Below, in pieces: positions 51,753 to 59,104 of a DNA stretch of 60,465 bases. The position numbers and the translations under genes were made by a program. Numbering within the stretch: position 1 is the stretch's first letter; each line of letters starts with the position of its first letter. A model generated the notes under the pieces. That model did no database searches and had not been told where the DNA came from. It was given only the letters and a program-made list of their open reading frames with translations. The DNA is from Klebsiella pneumoniae (GTDB lineage Bacteria > Pseudomonadota > Gammaproteobacteria > Ga0077536), in NCBI GenBank assembly GCA_945876945.1, contig CAMCQE010000007.1, positions 1-60,465 on the forward strand. Reading direction: 5' to 3'.

Positions 51753-53135
51753 ATGCGCTCATTTTCATTGTTACGCCGCCGGCACATCGGGTTCCTTGGC
51801 CTGTTGTGCTGTGGATTCTCGCTATTCGCGCAGGCTGGGGAGATCAAGGGTGTCGCGGTTTATCGCGAACGCATCGCGCTCACGCCCTCCGCACGGCTGG
51901 AAGTATTACTGGAGGAAGTGCCGGCGCAGGGCCAGACCGCCACGCTGATTGCCGACCTGCAGCTTGAGGCACCGGGGCAACCGCCCATTGCGTTCAGCCT
52001 TCCCTTTGATGACGCCCGAATCGTGCCGGAGCGCCACTATCAGATTCGGGCCCGCGTGCTCGACCGCGACCAGCTGCTATTCAACAGCGATGCACCGGTC
52101 CCGGTGGTGCCCGGCGAGAGTGGCCCCCCGCTCAAGCTGAGCATGCATATGCCGGCCGAGACCGCGCAGGCATCCGCCGCAATTCTCGAAGATTTACCGG
52201 CCACGTTTAAGGGCGTGCTGTCCTGCGCCGCTTGCGATGGCATCCAGCACCACCTCAATCTGCTGCCGAATCACGTGTGGTTTCTGCGTCAAAGCTGGAT
52301 CGGCAGCAACGAGACGCCGAATCTCGATCAACTGGGGCGCTGGGAACTCGATGAGCACCGACGGGCCTTGCGCCTCATCGGCGCGACTGAAGCGCCCATG
52401 ATGCTGGCGATCGGCAACGAAGACGGGCTCATGAAACTCGACATCGTGGGCCAACTGCGCGAATCGCATACCGATCAGGCGCTGAAGCGTGCGCCGAAGT
52501 TCGAGCCGTTCTCATTTCAGGGCATTGTGCGCGGCATGTATCGCGAAAACGCCGACGGCGTGTCGTTTACCGAGTGTTTGAGCGGGCAACGATGGACTCC
52601 CGCCAAAGGCCCCGAGCAGCGCGTGCTGCAGGCCGCCTACGAGCGCCTGAAACTCGAGCACGACCAGCCGGCGCTGGCCAGCGTGGATGCCGAACTGAGC
52701 GCCGACGGCGCGGCACCGCCGCGCTTCAAAGTTCGCGAATACAACGGCGTATGGCCCAAGGAAACCTGCGTGCAGGCCGGAACACCGCCCCCGCTGGAAA
52801 ACACGTACTGGAAGCTGACGCGGCTCGACGGCAAGCCCGTGATGACGCCCGCCAACGCCCGCGAAGCCTACGTGGTGCTCAAGGCCCCCAATCAACTCAC
52901 CGGCCACGCCGGATGTAACCGGCTCGGTGGACGCTATTCACTTAAGCGCGGCGAGCTCGGTTTCCGTGGCGCGGTCATGACCCGCATGGCCTGTCTGGTG
53001 GAACAGGACACCGAAAACAAGCTGATGAACGCCTTGAAAGAGACCAGCAACTGGTCGATTGAAGGCCAGTATCTGCATCTGTTCAACGCCGAGGGCCAAC
53101 AGCTGGCGCGCTTTGAGGCGGTGTATCTGCGCTAG
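51753..53135 (+). CDS. Envelope protein with YbaY, NlpE and META/HslJ domains
   Basis: A 460-residue exported protein combining three small envelope-stress domains. A signal peptide (about 1-30) ends in LFAQA-GE. About 32-130 is a YbaY-type beta-sandwich (VYRERIALTPSARLEVLLEE, HYQIRARVLDRDQLLFNSD). About 150-260 is NlpE-like, with the family loop FKGVLSCAACDGIQHHLNLL. About 350-455 is a META/HslJ domain (LENTYWKLTRLDGKPV, GHAGCNRLGGRYSL). A Cys pair lies in the signal region (GLLCCGFS), but the lipobox is poor, so lipidation is doubtful. It starts at ATG 51753 after AGGAGA. Its stop overlaps the stop of the convergent gene by four bases. Confidence 0.85.
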   Translation: MRSFSLLRRRHIGFLGLLCCGFSLFAQAGEIKGVAVYRERIALTPSARLEVLLEEVPAQGQTATLIADLQLEAPGQPPIAFSLPFDDARIVPERHYQIRARVLDRDQLLFNSDAPVPVVPGESGPPLKLSMHMPAETAQASAAILEDLPATFKGVLSCAACDGIQHHLNLLPNHVWFLRQSWIGSNETPNLDQLGRWELDEHRRALRLIGATEAPMMLAIGNEDGLMKLDIVGQLRESHTDQALKRAPKFEPFSFQGIVRGMYRENADGVSFTECLSGQRWTPAKGPEQRVLQAAYERLKLEHDQPALASVDAELSADGAAPPRFKVREYNGVWPKETCVQAGTPPPLENTYWKLTRLDGKPVMTPANAREAYVVLKAPNQLTGHAGCNRLGGRYSLKRGELGFRGAVMTRMACLVEQDTENKLMNALKETSNWSIEGQYLHLFNAEGQQLARFEAVYLR

Positions 53136-53905
53136 TTCGTCCACAGCTGGCCGGCCATTCTCGCCAACTCGCCGGAGGTCTTGAGCGCCTCTATGGTGGC
53201 GTTCACTTCGCGCAGCAGATCCGGATTGCCTTTGGGTAGCGCTACCGCGATGGGCGTGCGTAGCAGGGGCACCGAACACACAAATTCGGGGTGGCCGTCC
53301 TTGATGAAGGATTCGATATTCGCGCGTTCGCTCAGCAGCGCATCCACTTCACCCGCTTTTAGCGCTTCGGCGGCGCGTTCAAACCGCCCGAAGCGCGTGG
53401 TCGACGCGGGCGTCACGCCGGCGGGCAATTCGCTCCCACCAGCGTCATTGCGTTCGATCAGCGCGAGGCGTTTCCCGTTCAGCGCCGCGAGCGACGCGGG
53501 CGACATGCCCGGCAGGGTCAAGGCCGCCAACGCGCTGTCGTAATACGGCGTTGAGAACTCGACTTGTGCGGCGGCGTCGGGCGTCACGCGGAACATCGAA
53601 ATGGCGAGGTCGACCTCGCCGCTGACCACCGCCGGCAGGCGCAGCGGTTTGCGCATCTGGCGGAGCTCGAGTGTGTCGGCCGACCCTGTCAGATGCGCAG
53701 CCAGCGCGCGCGCAATACCAATTTCAAAATCCCGCTTGGCAAAGTGAGCCGGATCTTTATGCGCCGCCTGCTGGCGCTCGCCCTCATTCTTGACCGAGAC
53801 AATCAAACTGCCGCGTGCCTTGATGCGATCCAGCGCCGGATCTGCGTGAGCCGTGGCGGCGAGAAAAGACAGGCCGAAGACGGAGAGAGCGAGACAATGG
53901 CGCAT
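53132..53905 (-). CDS. Periplasmic solute-binding protein (SBP_bac_3 family)
   Basis: A 257-residue extracellular solute-binding protein family 3 member. A signal peptide (1-21, cleaved after AHA) is followed by DRIKARGSLIVSVKNE, EIGIARALAAHL, the signature GEVDLAISMFRVTPDAAAQV and YYDSALAALTLPG. The ligand is likely an amino acid or a small organic acid. No permease or ATPase genes lie beside it, so it is an orphan receptor; some such proteins act in periplasmic sensing or as cyclohexadienyl dehydratase-like enzymes. I start at ATG 53905, with GAGG upstream and a normal signal peptide, rather than at the upstream ATG 54001. Confidence 0.85.
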   Translation of the reverse strand: MRHCLALSVFGLSFLAATAHADPALDRIKARGSLIVSVKNEGERQQAAHKDPAHFAKRDFEIGIARALAAHLTGSADTLELRQMRKPLRLPAVVSGEVDLAISMFRVTPDAAAQVEFSTPYYDSALAALTLPGMSPASLAALNGKRLALIERNDAGGSELPAGVTPASTTRFGRFERAAEALKAGEVDALLSERANIESFIKDGHPEFVCSVPLLRTPIAVALPKGNPDLLREVNATIEALKTSGELARMAGQLWTN

Positions 53906-54023
53906 GGGCAAGACCTCTAAAAAGACGCAGAACGTGGGGCAGTATGACTGACGGAGCCTGCGCATTGCGCTGCCGGCCGGCGACGCGCGTAATACCGACA
54001 AGCCCCCTCAGTCCAAAATCACC

Positions 54024-55340
54024 ATGAATGCCCCGCTTAACACGCGATCGCTGCTGGCATATGCCGCGCTCGGCTTCCCACTCGCCATGGCGGCGCTGCC
54101 GATTTATGTCGTCGTCCCGAAGTTTTATACGGAAACGCTCGGGCTCGATCTGAGCCTCGTGGGCCTGTTGTTGCTGCTCGCCCGCAGTCTGGATGCCGCG
54201 CAGGATCCTGTGCTCGGATGGCTGAGCGATCGCAGCGCGGCGCGTGGTCAGGGCCGACAGCGCTGGATCGCCGCCGGACTGCCGCTGCTTGGCCTTGGCA
54301 TGCTCGGCCTGCTCACGCCGCCCGCGCTGGGAAGCGCGGCCTTGGCAGCGTGGTTGAGTGCCGCGCTGCTGGTGGTGTACCTCGGCTACAGCCTGGTGAG
54401 CGTGAGCTATCAGGCGCTGGGCGCAGAGCTTGCGGTAAACCCGCACGAGCGCACGCGGGTCACGGCCTGGCGCGAAGGGCTGGCGCTCGGCGGCGTTTTT
54501 CTCGCCGCCGCGCTGCCCGAATTCTGGGTCATCCAACTGGGCCCTCGCGAGGCCTATGCCCGCTTCGCCCTGCTGTTTATCGGGCTGTTACTGGTGATGG
54601 GAGGCATCACGCTGCGCTTCGGGCCAAAGGCCGCGAGGCCTCATGCCGACGCACCGGCCGCGCTGTCGCCACGTGAGGCTTTGCTCATGCCGCTCAACAA
54701 TCCGGCTTTTCGCCATCTCGCACTGGTGTTCATGGTGAGCGGGATTGCGGCCTCAATTCCGGCCACGATGGTCTTGTTCTACATCGCTGACGTGATCGGC
54801 CGCGCCGACCTCAGCGGGCTGTTTCTCGTGATCTATTTCGCCGCCGGCGCGCTCGGCATGCCGCTGTGGCTGGCGCTGGCTAAACGCGTGGGCAAACGCG
54901 CCGCGTGGTTCGCCGGGATGCTGCTATCGGTCGTGACGTTTGTGTGGGCCTATCGGCTTGGCGCCAATGAAGTGGTCGCCTTTGGCGTCATTTGTGGGCT
55001 CTCCGGCCTCGCGCTGGGCGCGGATCTGGCGCTGCCGCCCGCGCTGCTCGCCGAGGTTATCGATCGCGACGAAGCCGCCGGCAAGCCCCGCCGAGAAGGC
55101 GCGTATTTTGGGCTGTGGAATTTATTGACCAAAGCCAATCTCGCGTTGGCCGCCGGTGCGGGTCTGCCCTTGCTCGCGTTGCTGGGCTACCAACCCCAAG
55201 CCACCAGCGCCACGGCACTGCATGCGCTCTCCCTGACCTACGCGCTGTTGCCATGTGTCTTGAAGGGCATTGCGGCGCTCATACTGGCCAGCGCGGGCCT
55301 GCGGCCGGCGCCCGCCTCACTCACCTCCAAGGAGCATTGA
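54024..55340 (+). CDS. GPH-type MFS transporter
   Basis: A 438-residue, 12-helix transporter of the glycoside-pentoside-hexuronide:cation symporter (MelB-like) group. Marks are FYTETLGLDLSLVGLLLLLA, ARSLDAAQDPVLGWLSDRSA in the first cytoplasmic loop and the later PALLAEVIDRDEAAGKPRRE, followed by GAYFGLWNLLTKANLALAAG. It ends two bases before a DUF3833 lipoprotein gene. This MFS-DUF3833 pair recurs in proteobacterial clusters linked to unusual fatty-acid or lipid modification (with SDR, DUF1365 and CFA-synthase genes), but those partners are absent here. The substrate is unknown. Confidence 0.85.
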   Translation: MNAPLNTRSLLAYAALGFPLAMAALPIYVVVPKFYTETLGLDLSLVGLLLLLARSLDAAQDPVLGWLSDRSAARGQGRQRWIAAGLPLLGLGMLGLLTPPALGSAALAAWLSAALLVVYLGYSLVSVSYQALGAELAVNPHERTRVTAWREGLALGGVFLAAALPEFWVIQLGPREAYARFALLFIGLLLVMGGITLRFGPKAARPHADAPAALSPREALLMPLNNPAFRHLALVFMVSGIAASIPATMVLFYIADVIGRADLSGLFLVIYFAAGALGMPLWLALAKRVGKRAAWFAGMLLSVVTFVWAYRLGANEVVAFGVICGLSGLALGADLALPPALLAEVIDRDEAAGKPRREGAYFGLWNLLTKANLALAAGAGLPLLALLGYQPQATSATALHALSLTYALLPCVLKGIAALILASAGLRPAPASLTSKEH

Positions 55341-55342
55341 AC

Positions 55343-55867
55343 ATGACGAAAATCCTCATTGCCGGGCTCGCCTTCCTGCTGAGCGCATGCTCGCAAATTA
55401 GCGTGCAGGATTATCACGAGCAGCAGCCCAAGCTTGACCTCCAGCAATACTTCAACGGTGACATCACCGGCTGGGGCATGGTGCAGGACAGAAGTGGCAA
55501 GGTGTTGCGCCGCTTTACCGTCCATATCGACGCCCGCTGGCAGGGCGACACGGGCGTGCTGGAAGAAAACTTCGACTGGTCCGACGGCAAAAAGGAACAT
55601 CGCCGCTGGGAAATCAAAAAACAGGGTGACCGCTACGAAGGGACTGCGGGCGACGTGGTGGGCGTGGCGCAAGGCGAGGCCGCAGGCAATGCGCTGCAAT
55701 GGCGCTACCAGCTCGCGCTGCCGGTCGATGGCAAGACATGGACTATGACGATGGACGACTGGATGTTTCTCATCGATGAGCAGACGCTCGCCAACCGCAC
55801 GAAGATGAGCAAGTTCGGCGTGCAGGTGGCGGAGATCAGCATTTTCTTCCGCCGCCAAACGCAGTAG
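55343..55867 (+). CDS. DUF3833 lipoprotein
   Basis: A 174-residue lipoprotein: the signal MTKILIAGLAFLLSAC ends in a good lipobox (LLSAC), with Cys16 lipidated. The body matches DUF3833, with LDLQQYFNGDITGWGMVQDR, RFTVHIDARWQGDTGVLEEN and a C-terminal WMFLIDEQTLANRTKMSKFG stretch. The fold is probably a lipocalin-like barrel. An AAGGAG site overlaps the end of the transporter gene, so the two are co-expressed. Function unknown; a role in lipid handling is suggested by the family's usual neighbours. Confidence 0.88.
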   Translation: MTKILIAGLAFLLSACSQISVQDYHEQQPKLDLQQYFNGDITGWGMVQDRSGKVLRRFTVHIDARWQGDTGVLEENFDWSDGKKEHRRWEIKKQGDRYEGTAGDVVGVAQGEAAGNALQWRYQLALPVDGKTWTMTMDDWMFLIDEQTLANRTKMSKFGVQVAEISIFFRRQTQ

Positions 55868-55884
55868 TGGGACCTGAGCAGTAA

Positions 55885-55903
55885 CGCCAGCCGGAGGCTG
55901 GCG
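55885..55903. terminator. Hairpin between convergent DUF3833 and Rieske oxygenase genes
   Basis: cgccagcc at 55885-55892 and ggctggcg at 55896-55903 form a perfect 8-bp stem around a GGA loop, in the 59-base gap between the two stops. There is no T-tract. It could serve either transcript. Confidence 0.5.
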
Positions 55904-55926
55904 GGATCTGGTGCAATCCGCGGCCG

Positions 55927-57180
55927 CTAGCTGTCCGCGACCGCAATCCCCATCAGGCGCCGATAGTTTTCCCAGAAGCCCACGATGGCGGATTCGGTCA
56001 CCAGATGCTCGGCGTCTTCCGCGCGGCCACCACCCATCGCAATCCACGAGTGCGCGTCGGCACCCCGCGTAATCGCACGCTGCACGATTTCCACCGCTTC
56101 GCCGTCTTCCATCGCCACGTAGCCGGCCGGCCCGATGAGGTTGGTCTGCTTGAGCCGGATTTCCTGCATGGCGGCGTCGTCGTCGGCGTAGCCAAAATGC
56201 GTCCACACGAGTTCGAAGGAATCGACTGAATACGGCACGATTTGGCGCACCGCCAGCGTGTTGGCAATTTGCTGAACTACGAGGTTAGGGAAGACGGAGA
56301 GGATGACCAGCGTGATGCCGTCATCGAACTCCTTCCGACCCGCCAGCACCGACGGATCGGCCAGCTTGAACGCGGTGTTCAGGCTGCGGCTGTCCTGGTA
56401 CGCCGCTTTGTCCGCCTCTGTGCTGCTGGTGCCCGCCATCGCATAGAGCAGCGTGTGACGATGGCCGGCGTCCATCTTGCAGGCGCCGGTTTGCGAGGAA
56501 CGATAAAGCCCGAAAGTGTTGTGAAAGAGATGCAGCAGGCTCGCGTGATACGGGTCGCGGGTGTTCTCCGCGTAGAGCTTCCAGTTGCCGTGAATGAACT
56601 GGCGCTGGTCGCCGCTCACCACAATCTCGCGGTTGAACAGCCGGGCGATCGCGCCCACCACCATCGGGCCCAGATAGTCCTCCAGCGGCGCCACGTTGCT
56701 CGAGAAACTGGCGAACACGAGGCCGTGCAAGCACGCCACCCGCAGGCTTTGCAGACCATGCGCATCCAGATTGAAGTCCGCCGGCATGCCGCCATTGCCG
56801 TTGATGCCAGCGCGAAACGGCACGCCGCGTAAACGTCCGCGCAGGTCGTAATTCCACTGGTGATACACGCATTCCAGCCGCCGCGCATTGCCTCGACGCT
56901 CGCGACACACCAGCGCGCCGCGATGCGCGCAGCGGTTTTGCAAGACGTTGATGTTGCCCTCGTTATCGCGGGTGACGATCACCGGCGTGTCGCCTACAAA
57001 GGTCGATTTGTAGTCGCCGGGCTTCGGGATTTCCGCCTCCAGCGCCACGAAACTCCAGGTCTCACCGCGAAACACTGTGGCCTGCTCGCGCACATACCAC
57101 TCGCGGTCGGTAAAGACGCCGTAAGGCACGCGCGCGCCGTTCGTTTGCGTGGGCCAATGGAGAAGATTGTCGGTACTCAT
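55927..57180 (-). CDS. Rieske aromatic-ring oxygenase, large subunit (NagG/AndAc-like)
   Basis: A 417-residue oxygenase alpha subunit. The Rieske [2Fe-2S] site is CAHRG (Cys84, His86) and CVYHQW (Cys104, His107). The mononuclear iron site includes Asp209, His212 and His217 in ENTRDPYHASLLH. The N-terminal layout (SFVALEAEIPKPGDY, NGNGGMPADFNLDAHGL) and the late LVWTHFGYADDDAA and QTNLIGPAGYVAMEDGE are strongly like salicylate 5-hydroxylase NagG and anthranilate dioxygenase AndAc. The likely substrate is a salicylate- or anthranilate-type acid; which one cannot be told. It overlaps the small-subunit stop (ATGA). No ferredoxin or reductase gene is adjacent. Confidence 0.88.
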   Translation of the reverse strand: MSTDNLLHWPTQTNGARVPYGVFTDREWYVREQATVFRGETWSFVALEAEIPKPGDYKSTFVGDTPVIVTRDNEGNINVLQNRCAHRGALVCRERRGNARRLECVYHQWNYDLRGRLRGVPFRAGINGNGGMPADFNLDAHGLQSLRVACLHGLVFASFSSNVAPLEDYLGPMVVGAIARLFNREIVVSGDQRQFIHGNWKLYAENTRDPYHASLLHLFHNTFGLYRSSQTGACKMDAGHRHTLLYAMAGTSSTEADKAAYQDSRSLNTAFKLADPSVLAGRKEFDDGITLVILSVFPNLVVQQIANTLAVRQIVPYSVDSFELVWTHFGYADDDAAMQEIRLKQTNLIGPAGYVAMEDGEAVEIVQRAITRGADAHSWIAMGGGRAEDAEHLVTESAIVGFWENYRRLMGIAVADS

Positions 57181-57665
57181 AACGGCGTCACCAGCAAGGT
57201 GTCGATGCGGTCGGTGTCGAAGGTCACCCGTTTTTCGGCGAAGCGTAGGGACTCGCCGTCCAGCACGATGCGGTCGCGGTAGCCACCGGCGCTGAAGATA
57301 TCGGTGGCGCCGTTGGTGCGGGTGCGAAACACCACGTAGTTGCTGACGGCGGTGAGCGCCTCCGCGGTGATGTCTTCAAGCACCGTGCAACTAATGAGGT
57401 GGCGATAGCGGTGCGATTCGTAAATGTTGGCGTTACGCAGCGCGACTACGCGGTCGACCAGCATGGCGCGGGAATCGCAGTACATCGCGGCTGTCGGCAG
57501 TCCGCGCGAGGCGTTTTCCTGCGAGCGCACGATATAGCGCGCGTGCTCGGTAAAAAAGCTGGGCCATTGTTCGAGCTGGTCGTCGTCGATACAGCGGGCG
57601 TAGCGGGCGAGCAGGTCGTCCACGGCGAACCGGCGTTCTAGCGGATTCATGGCAAGGAAATCCAT
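57177..57665 (-). CDS. Rieske aromatic-ring oxygenase, small subunit (NagH/AndAd-like)
   Basis: A 162-residue beta subunit of the SnoaL-like (NTF2) fold, the usual length for NagH/AndAd. Motifs include RRFAVDDLLARYARCIDDDQ, LEQWPSFFTEHARYIVRSQE and YESHRYRHLISCTVLEDITA. It is upstream of and translationally coupled to the large subunit, so small-before-large order holds. I start at ATG 57665, with GGAG eight bases upstream; ATG 57650 is an alternative. The long extension to 57767 is not family-like. Confidence 0.88.
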   Translation of the reverse strand: MDFLAMNPLERRFAVDDLLARYARCIDDDQLEQWPSFFTEHARYIVRSQENASRGLPTAAMYCDSRAMLVDRVVALRNANIYESHRYRHLISCTVLEDITAEALTAVSNYVVFRTRTNGATDIFSAGGYRDRIVLDGESLRFAEKRVTFDTDRIDTLLVTPL

Positions 57666-57900
57666 GGCGGTGGCTCCGGCTGCAGGGTCACGTTGCGGTG
57701 GCCGAAGTATAGGCGGCTTTAATCGCGGGGAGATATTGAGGGCTGCGTCGGCAAGCTTTGGCCGCATGCTTCAGGAGAGAGATGCGCGCCGCGCGGAGGG
57801 CGAGACTTGCGCTATCGCGCCCTTGGGGCGCTCCCACAGACGGGGCCGCGAGGTTCACCGGCGCACGGGGTCATTTCGGCTTTACTACCTGCTTCTGCGG

Positions 57901-58485
57901 GAGAGGGATGGATTCGCATTCGCTTGGGCGAATGCTCACCCCTGCGGGGCGCGCTATGCGCGTCCAAGCGCGCGTTGCGCGCTTGTCGAACCTAAGGGTT
58001 CTCATCGTGGCTTCTCTCTCCGCCAATATGGTGCCCGCTTTTAGCGGGCTCTTTGGCGAGAGAGGGATGGATTCGCATTCGCTTGGGCGAATGCTCACCC
58101 CTGCGGGGCGCGCTGTGCGCGTCCAAGCGCGCGTTGCGCGCTTGTCTAACCTAAGGGTTCTCATCATGGCTTCTCTCTCCGCCAATATAGTGCCCGCTTT
58201 TAGCGGGCTCTTTGGGGAGAGAGGGATGGATTCGCATTCGCTTGTCGAACCTAAGGGTTCTCATCATGGCCTCTCTCTCCGCCAATATAGTGCCCGCTTT
58301 TAGCGGGCTCTTTGGGGAGAGAGGGATGGATTCGCATTCGCTCGGGCGAATGCTCACCCCTGCGGGGCGCGCTATGCGCGTCCAAGCGCGCGTTGCGCGC
58401 TTGTCGAACCTAAGGGTTCTCATCATGGCTTCTCTCTCCGCCAATAAAAATGCCCGCTTTTAGCGGGCACTTTTATTGGCGGAGA
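57901..58485 (-). repeat. Tandem repeats downstream of tRNA-Ser, containing its 3' end and terminator
   Basis: Four head-to-tail units begin at 57901, 58060, 58219 and 58319 (each at GAGAGGGATGGATTCGCA). Unit lengths are 159, 159, 100 and 167 bp. Each unit carries the terminator core gcccgcttttagcgggc flanked by TCTCTCTCCGCCAAT on one side and a degraded GGAGAGAGGGA on the other. These flanks match the tRNA-Ser 3' end in inverted and direct orientation. Units also contain hairpins (attcgc-ttgg-gcgaat, caagcgcgc-gtt-gcgcgcttg). Identity between units is very high. The layout parallels the E. coli tyrT repeats (rtT). On the minus strand the units follow the tRNA and could be transcribed with it. 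Confidence 0.9.
58219..58318 (-). repeat. Shortened repeat unit (internal 59-bp deletion)
   Basis: The third unit lacks the middle segment that holds the gcgaat, cccctgcgggg and caagcgcgc hairpins. The join falls within the short direct repeat cgcttg, which in full units stands at both ends of the missing segment. This is the signature of slippage or recombination between short repeats. The tRNA-end and terminator part is retained. Confidence 0.85.
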
Positions 58486-58489
58486 GAGA
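58431..58489 (-). terminator. 28-bp terminator hairpin that incorporates the tRNA-Ser 3' end
   Basis: On the minus strand, the last 13 bases of the tRNA (with CCA) and its trailer pair with a downstream inverted copy: arms 58489-58462 and 58458-58431, loop AAA. All 28 positions pair in RNA, with one G-U wobble. The inner part (AGCGGGCA against TGCCCGCT plus a five-T run at 58450-58446) is a standard Rho-independent terminator. The outer arm repeats the acceptor-stem 5' strand (GGAGAGA), so it could compete with tRNA folding until trimmed. Confidence 0.85.
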
Positions 58490-58569
58490 GGGATTCGAAC
58501 CCTCGATAGAGCTTTTGACCCTATACTCCCTTAGCAGGGGAGCGCCTTCAGCCACTCGGCCATCTCTCC
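58477..58569 (-). tRNA. tRNA-Ser (anticodon GCU)
   Basis: A 93-nt type II tRNA with encoded CCA. The acceptor stem is GGAGAGA/TCTCTCC with G73, the D arm is GCCGAGTGGCTGAAGGC, the anticodon arm is CTCCCCTGCTAAGGGAG (anticodon GCT), the long variable arm contains TATAGGGTCAAAAGCTCTATC, and the T arm is GAGGGTTCGAATCCCTC. It closely resembles E. coli serV. It lies 60 bases downstream of csrA on the same strand, the typical gammaproteobacterial position. Confidence 0.97.
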
Positions 58570-58629
58570 GTGGCGGGCAGAATACCCATGAGGCTTGCCA
58601 GCGTAAAGCGTGGTCTCGCTCATCCGGGT

Positions 58630-58824
58630 TTATTCGTCGTCTGCGACAGCCTGTCCGGGTTGTTCCTGCTGAATACGCTGATAAATTTCTTCGCGATGAA
58701 CCGCGACATCCTTGGGCGCATTCACACCAATGCGAACCTGATTGCCTTTGATGCCGAGCACCGTCACATTGACCTCGTCGCCGATCATCAGCGACTCCCC
58801 GACTCTTCTGGTAAGAATGAGCAT
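58630..58824 (-). CDS. csrA: Carbon storage regulator CsrA
   Basis: A 64-residue post-transcriptional regulator that binds GGA motifs in mRNA leaders. The sequence [20 protein letters not shown], with [20 protein letters not shown] and [12 protein letters not shown], is canonical, including Arg44 in the RNA-binding strand. A GGAGATTAGG site lies just upstream of ATG 58824 and could also be a CsrA self-binding GGA site. It lies between lysC and tRNA-Ser as in many gammaproteobacteria. Confidence 0.97.
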   Translation of the reverse strand: MLILTRRVGESLMIGDEVNVTVLGIKGNQVRIGVNAPKDVAVHREEIYQRIQQEQPGQAVADDE

Positions 58825-59104
58825 GCCTAATCTCCAAACCTGATACATGGACGCCCTGCGCCCTGAATTATTCGAATACCGCCGGCTTTCGCGACCCTCG
58901 GGGACCATGACCCTCAAAAGTATTCAGCGGAATCCATCGTCTACTGCTACGTTTCAAGCCTTGGTGCCGGCTTTAGCGCTAGCCGTTTCTCTTAGGCACC
59001 TGTGCATTCTTCTCAGCGTTTGCGTGCAAGCATCCTACAAGTGGATGACATTCTAGCCGATAGGGACGAATGATGGCCCTATATTTCGTCTTGAATTTTT
59101 GACG
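58825..59104. other. lysC-csrA intergenic region
   Basis: A 280-base gap, AT-richer than its surroundings. It should hold the csrA promoters; in relatives several promoters occur here. I see a perfect palindrome tattcgaata near 58868-58877 but no pair of -35/-10 boxes I can defend, and no strong terminator for lysC. Confidence 0.5.

Noticed and set aside
57758-58303. 181-codon plus-strand frame with a repeated peptide (and similar frames at 57871-58185 and 58151-58444 on the minus strand)
   Set aside because: It stays open because the 159-bp repeat period is a multiple of three. It is made of tRNA-end and terminator hairpin sequence, breaks at the 100-bp unit, and has no proper ribosome-binding site. 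I treat it as a by-product of the repeats, while noting that E. coli tyrT repeats were once proposed to encode a small basic protein.
57901-58485. CRISPR array or phage attachment-site scars
   Set aside because: Units are directly adjacent with no unique spacers, and no cas genes are present. Copies of the tRNA end could suggest serial att sites, but there is no integrase or foreign gene between units, and the units themselves are nearly identical.
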